64,000 nucleotides of DNA from Tetragonia tetragonoides (lineage: Eukaryota > Streptophyta > Magnoliopsida > Caryophyllales > Aizoaceae): contig CM076144.1 of NCBI GenBank assembly GCA_038025085.1, forward strand, positions 43,063,001-43,127,000, read 5' to 3'. The position numbers were made by a program, and so were the translations under genes. Positions 61,351-64,000 of this stretch are shown here, piece by piece. The notes below the pieces were generated by a model. It saw only the letters and a list, made by a program, of their open reading frames with translations, had not been told where the DNA came from and searched no databases. Position 1 is the first letter of the stretch. The number at the start of each line of letters is the position of its first letter.

Positions 61351-64000
61351 GTAACACCCCCGAATTCGCAACGATTTCCTGGGAACTATCGACGTCGTTG
61401 TGCACGACTCGACACCGCTGAACCGTCCCGAACCCGAGGGGATGTCACTGCAACATTTATCACTAAGGAGTAAAAGCTAAGCAGAAAGAAAGACTAGGCA
61501 TCAAAAGAAGCTTACTAAGGAACTAAACAAACTAAACAGTAATATCAGAGTTGTCTATATAGTGAGCTAAAACCCATTAAACCAAATTTATTACAACTTG
61601 CCTTCAAAGGGCTAAATCCAATAAAAATCCTAACGATCTAAACTGAACAGAAACAGTTCTAAAAACCGACGCCAACTCTAACTTCCAAGCTGTACGTCCT
61701 CAATCAACTAAACCTGCACTTTGGTTTCCGTGACGGAAACAAAACATACAGAAGAAAAGAAAAGAAATAAAAGAGAAACAAAAATAAGATAAACTGAATA
61801 AACGTCATCTGTACCCAGTAAAAACATTTCACAAACCTTACCTGAGGTTTTTGAAGAATCATTGAAATTCATTTGCATACGCACATAAGCATGTAATCAA
61901 GCATACGCACAACGACATTCTTTTACATGCAATTCTTGTATAGTGATCACATGAAATATGGCATAGACAATCCGTCTTGATTAGAGAGATGTAAGAGAGC
62001 GAATAGAACAACGATTACCCATACTGTTCATCGAAGATACAATCACGCCATGGACTTAATGATTCTAGTGTGCACACTACCTCTAGTACAATTATACGAG
62101 CCTAGAGGACTTAATAAATGGGGAATGGTCCGTCCCAGACACACTGCGAGGTGTCCATAAGTAACTTGGGAATCACTCATCCCTTGAACTACACCATTAG
62201 GTGCAATCCCGATTGCTCGACTACTCCTAGGGATCCATTAGGAGTCTTACTCTCATTTAATTCAATTCACATAATTTGCATTGGTTGACATAAGTGGTAC
62301 TACGAGACCACGACTTACTAATTCATTTCATGCTCTTGACAATGAATAGTAAATAACGACAATGACGATAATTCATTACGATGGGAATTAAACATGCTTT
62401 AATTCAATAACGACGATAATTCAATAATGATGACAAGTAATGTCTAGCACAATTTCGGCAGCACTTCGGCAGGGAAACATGATATCCAAAAATCACAAAT
62501 CACCAAAGACATTCAACGATAATATATAGGTGCTCACTAGCACTCAATAATACCCATACCAATTAGCATATACTTAATAGCATAATAATATTAATAATTC
62601 GCTATTCAACAATTATCCAATAATCATCATATGGACTAATTAATTCCCAAAACATGCTAACATCAACATGCTAATTATAACTCATATTTACAGCACTAAA
62701 TCATGCTTAATAACTTCATAATAACGACGATATAATTTAATCATGCTTTGCATATTAAATTCACAACAAATTCCCAATTAGCACATAACACATCAAAATA
62801 GTTTTGATGGGGCTTTGGAAGAAGGTAGGCATGAGCGCTTACTACTAATACGCTACCAACAGTATGTATGCTCCAACCAATCGACAATAATCACGCTTGC
62901 TCGTTAGGTCCTAATTAAAAATAATTACCGAATCAGTATTAATTAAGTACGAAAATATAAACAGTAACTAAATCTCGGTCTGACAATTTTATTAAATTTC
63001 TGGATTTATTTCAAACAATATAGGCTTTTGAAAATCCGAATTTCAATTCCGAATGAGTGCAGAAAAATAAAAATATTAAATCGAAAATATTGAAAACCGA
63101 ATTAATAATTACGAAAAATATAAAAACAAAACCCTAACTTCAAAATTAGGTCTAGGTCACGGGTACCCATGCATGGGGCCCATGACCCGACCCTACATCA
63201 CCACCACCACCCACTTTCCACCATGGCCGGTGGTGGTGGTCACCGGAGCTCCGGCGAAGAAGAGAGAGAAAGAGAGCGAAAGAGAGAGACGAACGAGAGA
63301 GAGAGCGGGAGAACGAGAGAGAGGGAGTAGGCGGCTGGGCCACCCGCCGGTCACCACCTGGGCGTCAGCCCGGTGACCCGGCGGTGGTCCGGCGACCGAG
63401 CGGCCACGCGTGAGGCCGCGCGAAGGAGGAGAGCCGAGGAGAGGGAAAGAGAGAAAAAGAAAGAGAAAGAGAGAGAGGAGAGAGAAGAGATTACCGGCGT
63501 GAGGAGGAGGTGGCGCCGGTGGTTCTCCGGTGAACTGGACGGCTGAGAGGGAGGCTCGGTGGAGAGAGAGGGGACGGCGAGAGAGAGAGAGAGAGAGAGA
63601 TTGCTTGAGGCTTTTGGCTCAGTTTGCAAAACTGATCAACTATCTCACCTTTTCCTTATATAGTCCCTTAGTCAACCCAAGTCAAGGACTACTAGGTTTA
63701 GTAATTAATTTCATAATTTTTCTGATTTGAAAAGCTAATTAAAACTAATTAGAACTAATTAAAATAAATTTAAAACTAATTAAAACAATATGAATAATTC
63801 TTATTCATACATAAAACATTTTAATTAAACTCCTCAAAATTAATAAATACCATTTATGAAACCCATAATAATAATTAATATTACTATGGCTTTAATTGAA
63901 TAAATCGAATCCTTAAATGAATATACGATTTAATCTCCGAAACTATTTATAAACCATTTATAATACGATTTAATTTCCAAAGTATTTACAAATCATTTAT
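61351..64000 (-). mobile_element. Possible long LTR read on the minus strand, cut by the window edge
   Basis: TGTAACACCCCCGAATTCGC at 61,351 resembles LTR termini of plant Ty3/gypsy elements. On the minus strand a TATA box CTATATAAGG (63,654-63,663) lies upstream of a CT-rich leader (63,240-63,600), as at the R region of such LTRs. The interior is AT-rich without a gene. Only one end is in the window, so orientation, length and whether it is a solo LTR cannot be decided. Confidence 0.4.
63241..63610. repeat. GA-rich low-complexity blocks
   Basis: Alternating GAGAGA and AGAAAGAGAG blocks interspersed with GC-rich CCGGCG words. The open frames here on both strands are low-complexity (Ser/Leu or Arg/Glu repeats) and are not genes. 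Confidence 0.8.

Noticed and set aside
63152..63629. Ser/Leu-rich minus-strand frames and Arg/Glu-rich plus-strand frames
   Set aside because: They come from GA-rich low-complexity DNA and lack codon-level or domain support.

Overview
The window is nuclear DNA of a flowering plant, most likely a eudicot. It has AT-rich, GT-AG-spliced genes with long introns, plant-type LINE, SINE, MITE and Ty3/gypsy elements, and vacuolar cationic amino acid transporter (CAT) genes. I cannot name the species from the sequence alone. No tRNA, rRNA or CRISPR was seen.

Layout. 1-5.2 kb is transposon debris: a 449-bp hAT MITE with an 8-bp target duplication, decayed hAT transposase sequence arranged as a tandem plus an inverted duplication, and a truncated LINE. 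5.9-7.1 kb holds the 3' part of a possible BTB/POZ-like gene, weakly supported. 8.15-13.4 kb is a three-exon gene for a predicted plastid DnaJ-type zinc-finger protein of 159 aa; its introns carry a Tourist-like MITE and SINEs. 13.4-23.4 kb is repeat-rich and gene-free: SINEs, a TIR element with a GTTAAC minisatellite and a (TA)n tract, and a 5'-truncated LINE with an RNase H domain sitting between the ends of a MITE.

The core (23.9-59.4 kb) is a tandem array of three CAT genes on the + strand, each with 14 exons and the same intron phases. CAT-A (23,959-31,905) reads open from ATG to stop (628 aa). CAT-B (34,669-48,281) is its recent duplicate; introns and flanks still align. It has a 7-bp tandem duplication that frameshifts exon 9, a hAT MITE just upstream of the ATG, and a 6.1-kb Ty3/gypsy element nested in a LINE remnant in intron 8. 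CAT-C (52,412-59,408) is a more diverged paralogue, open in exons 2-14, but its recognisable first exon has an in-frame TAA in a conserved N-terminal motif. As read, only one of the three genes is clearly intact.

The duplication gives internal controls: where A and B differ by an insertion, the other copy shows the empty site. This dates two MITEs as younger than the duplication. The two LTRs of the Ty3 element differ at about 15 of roughly 650 positions by my own reading, and its 3' LTR contains a still younger poly(A)-type insertion. 59.4-64 kb is gene-free, with a CACTA-like patch and, from about 61,351 to the window edge, a sequence that looks like a long LTR read on the minus strand.

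All coordinates were worked out by eye. Exon boundaries of the CAT genes are supported by agreement of exon length and phase among the three copies. I found no wholly new system; the most notable content is the differential decay of the CAT array and its nested insertions.
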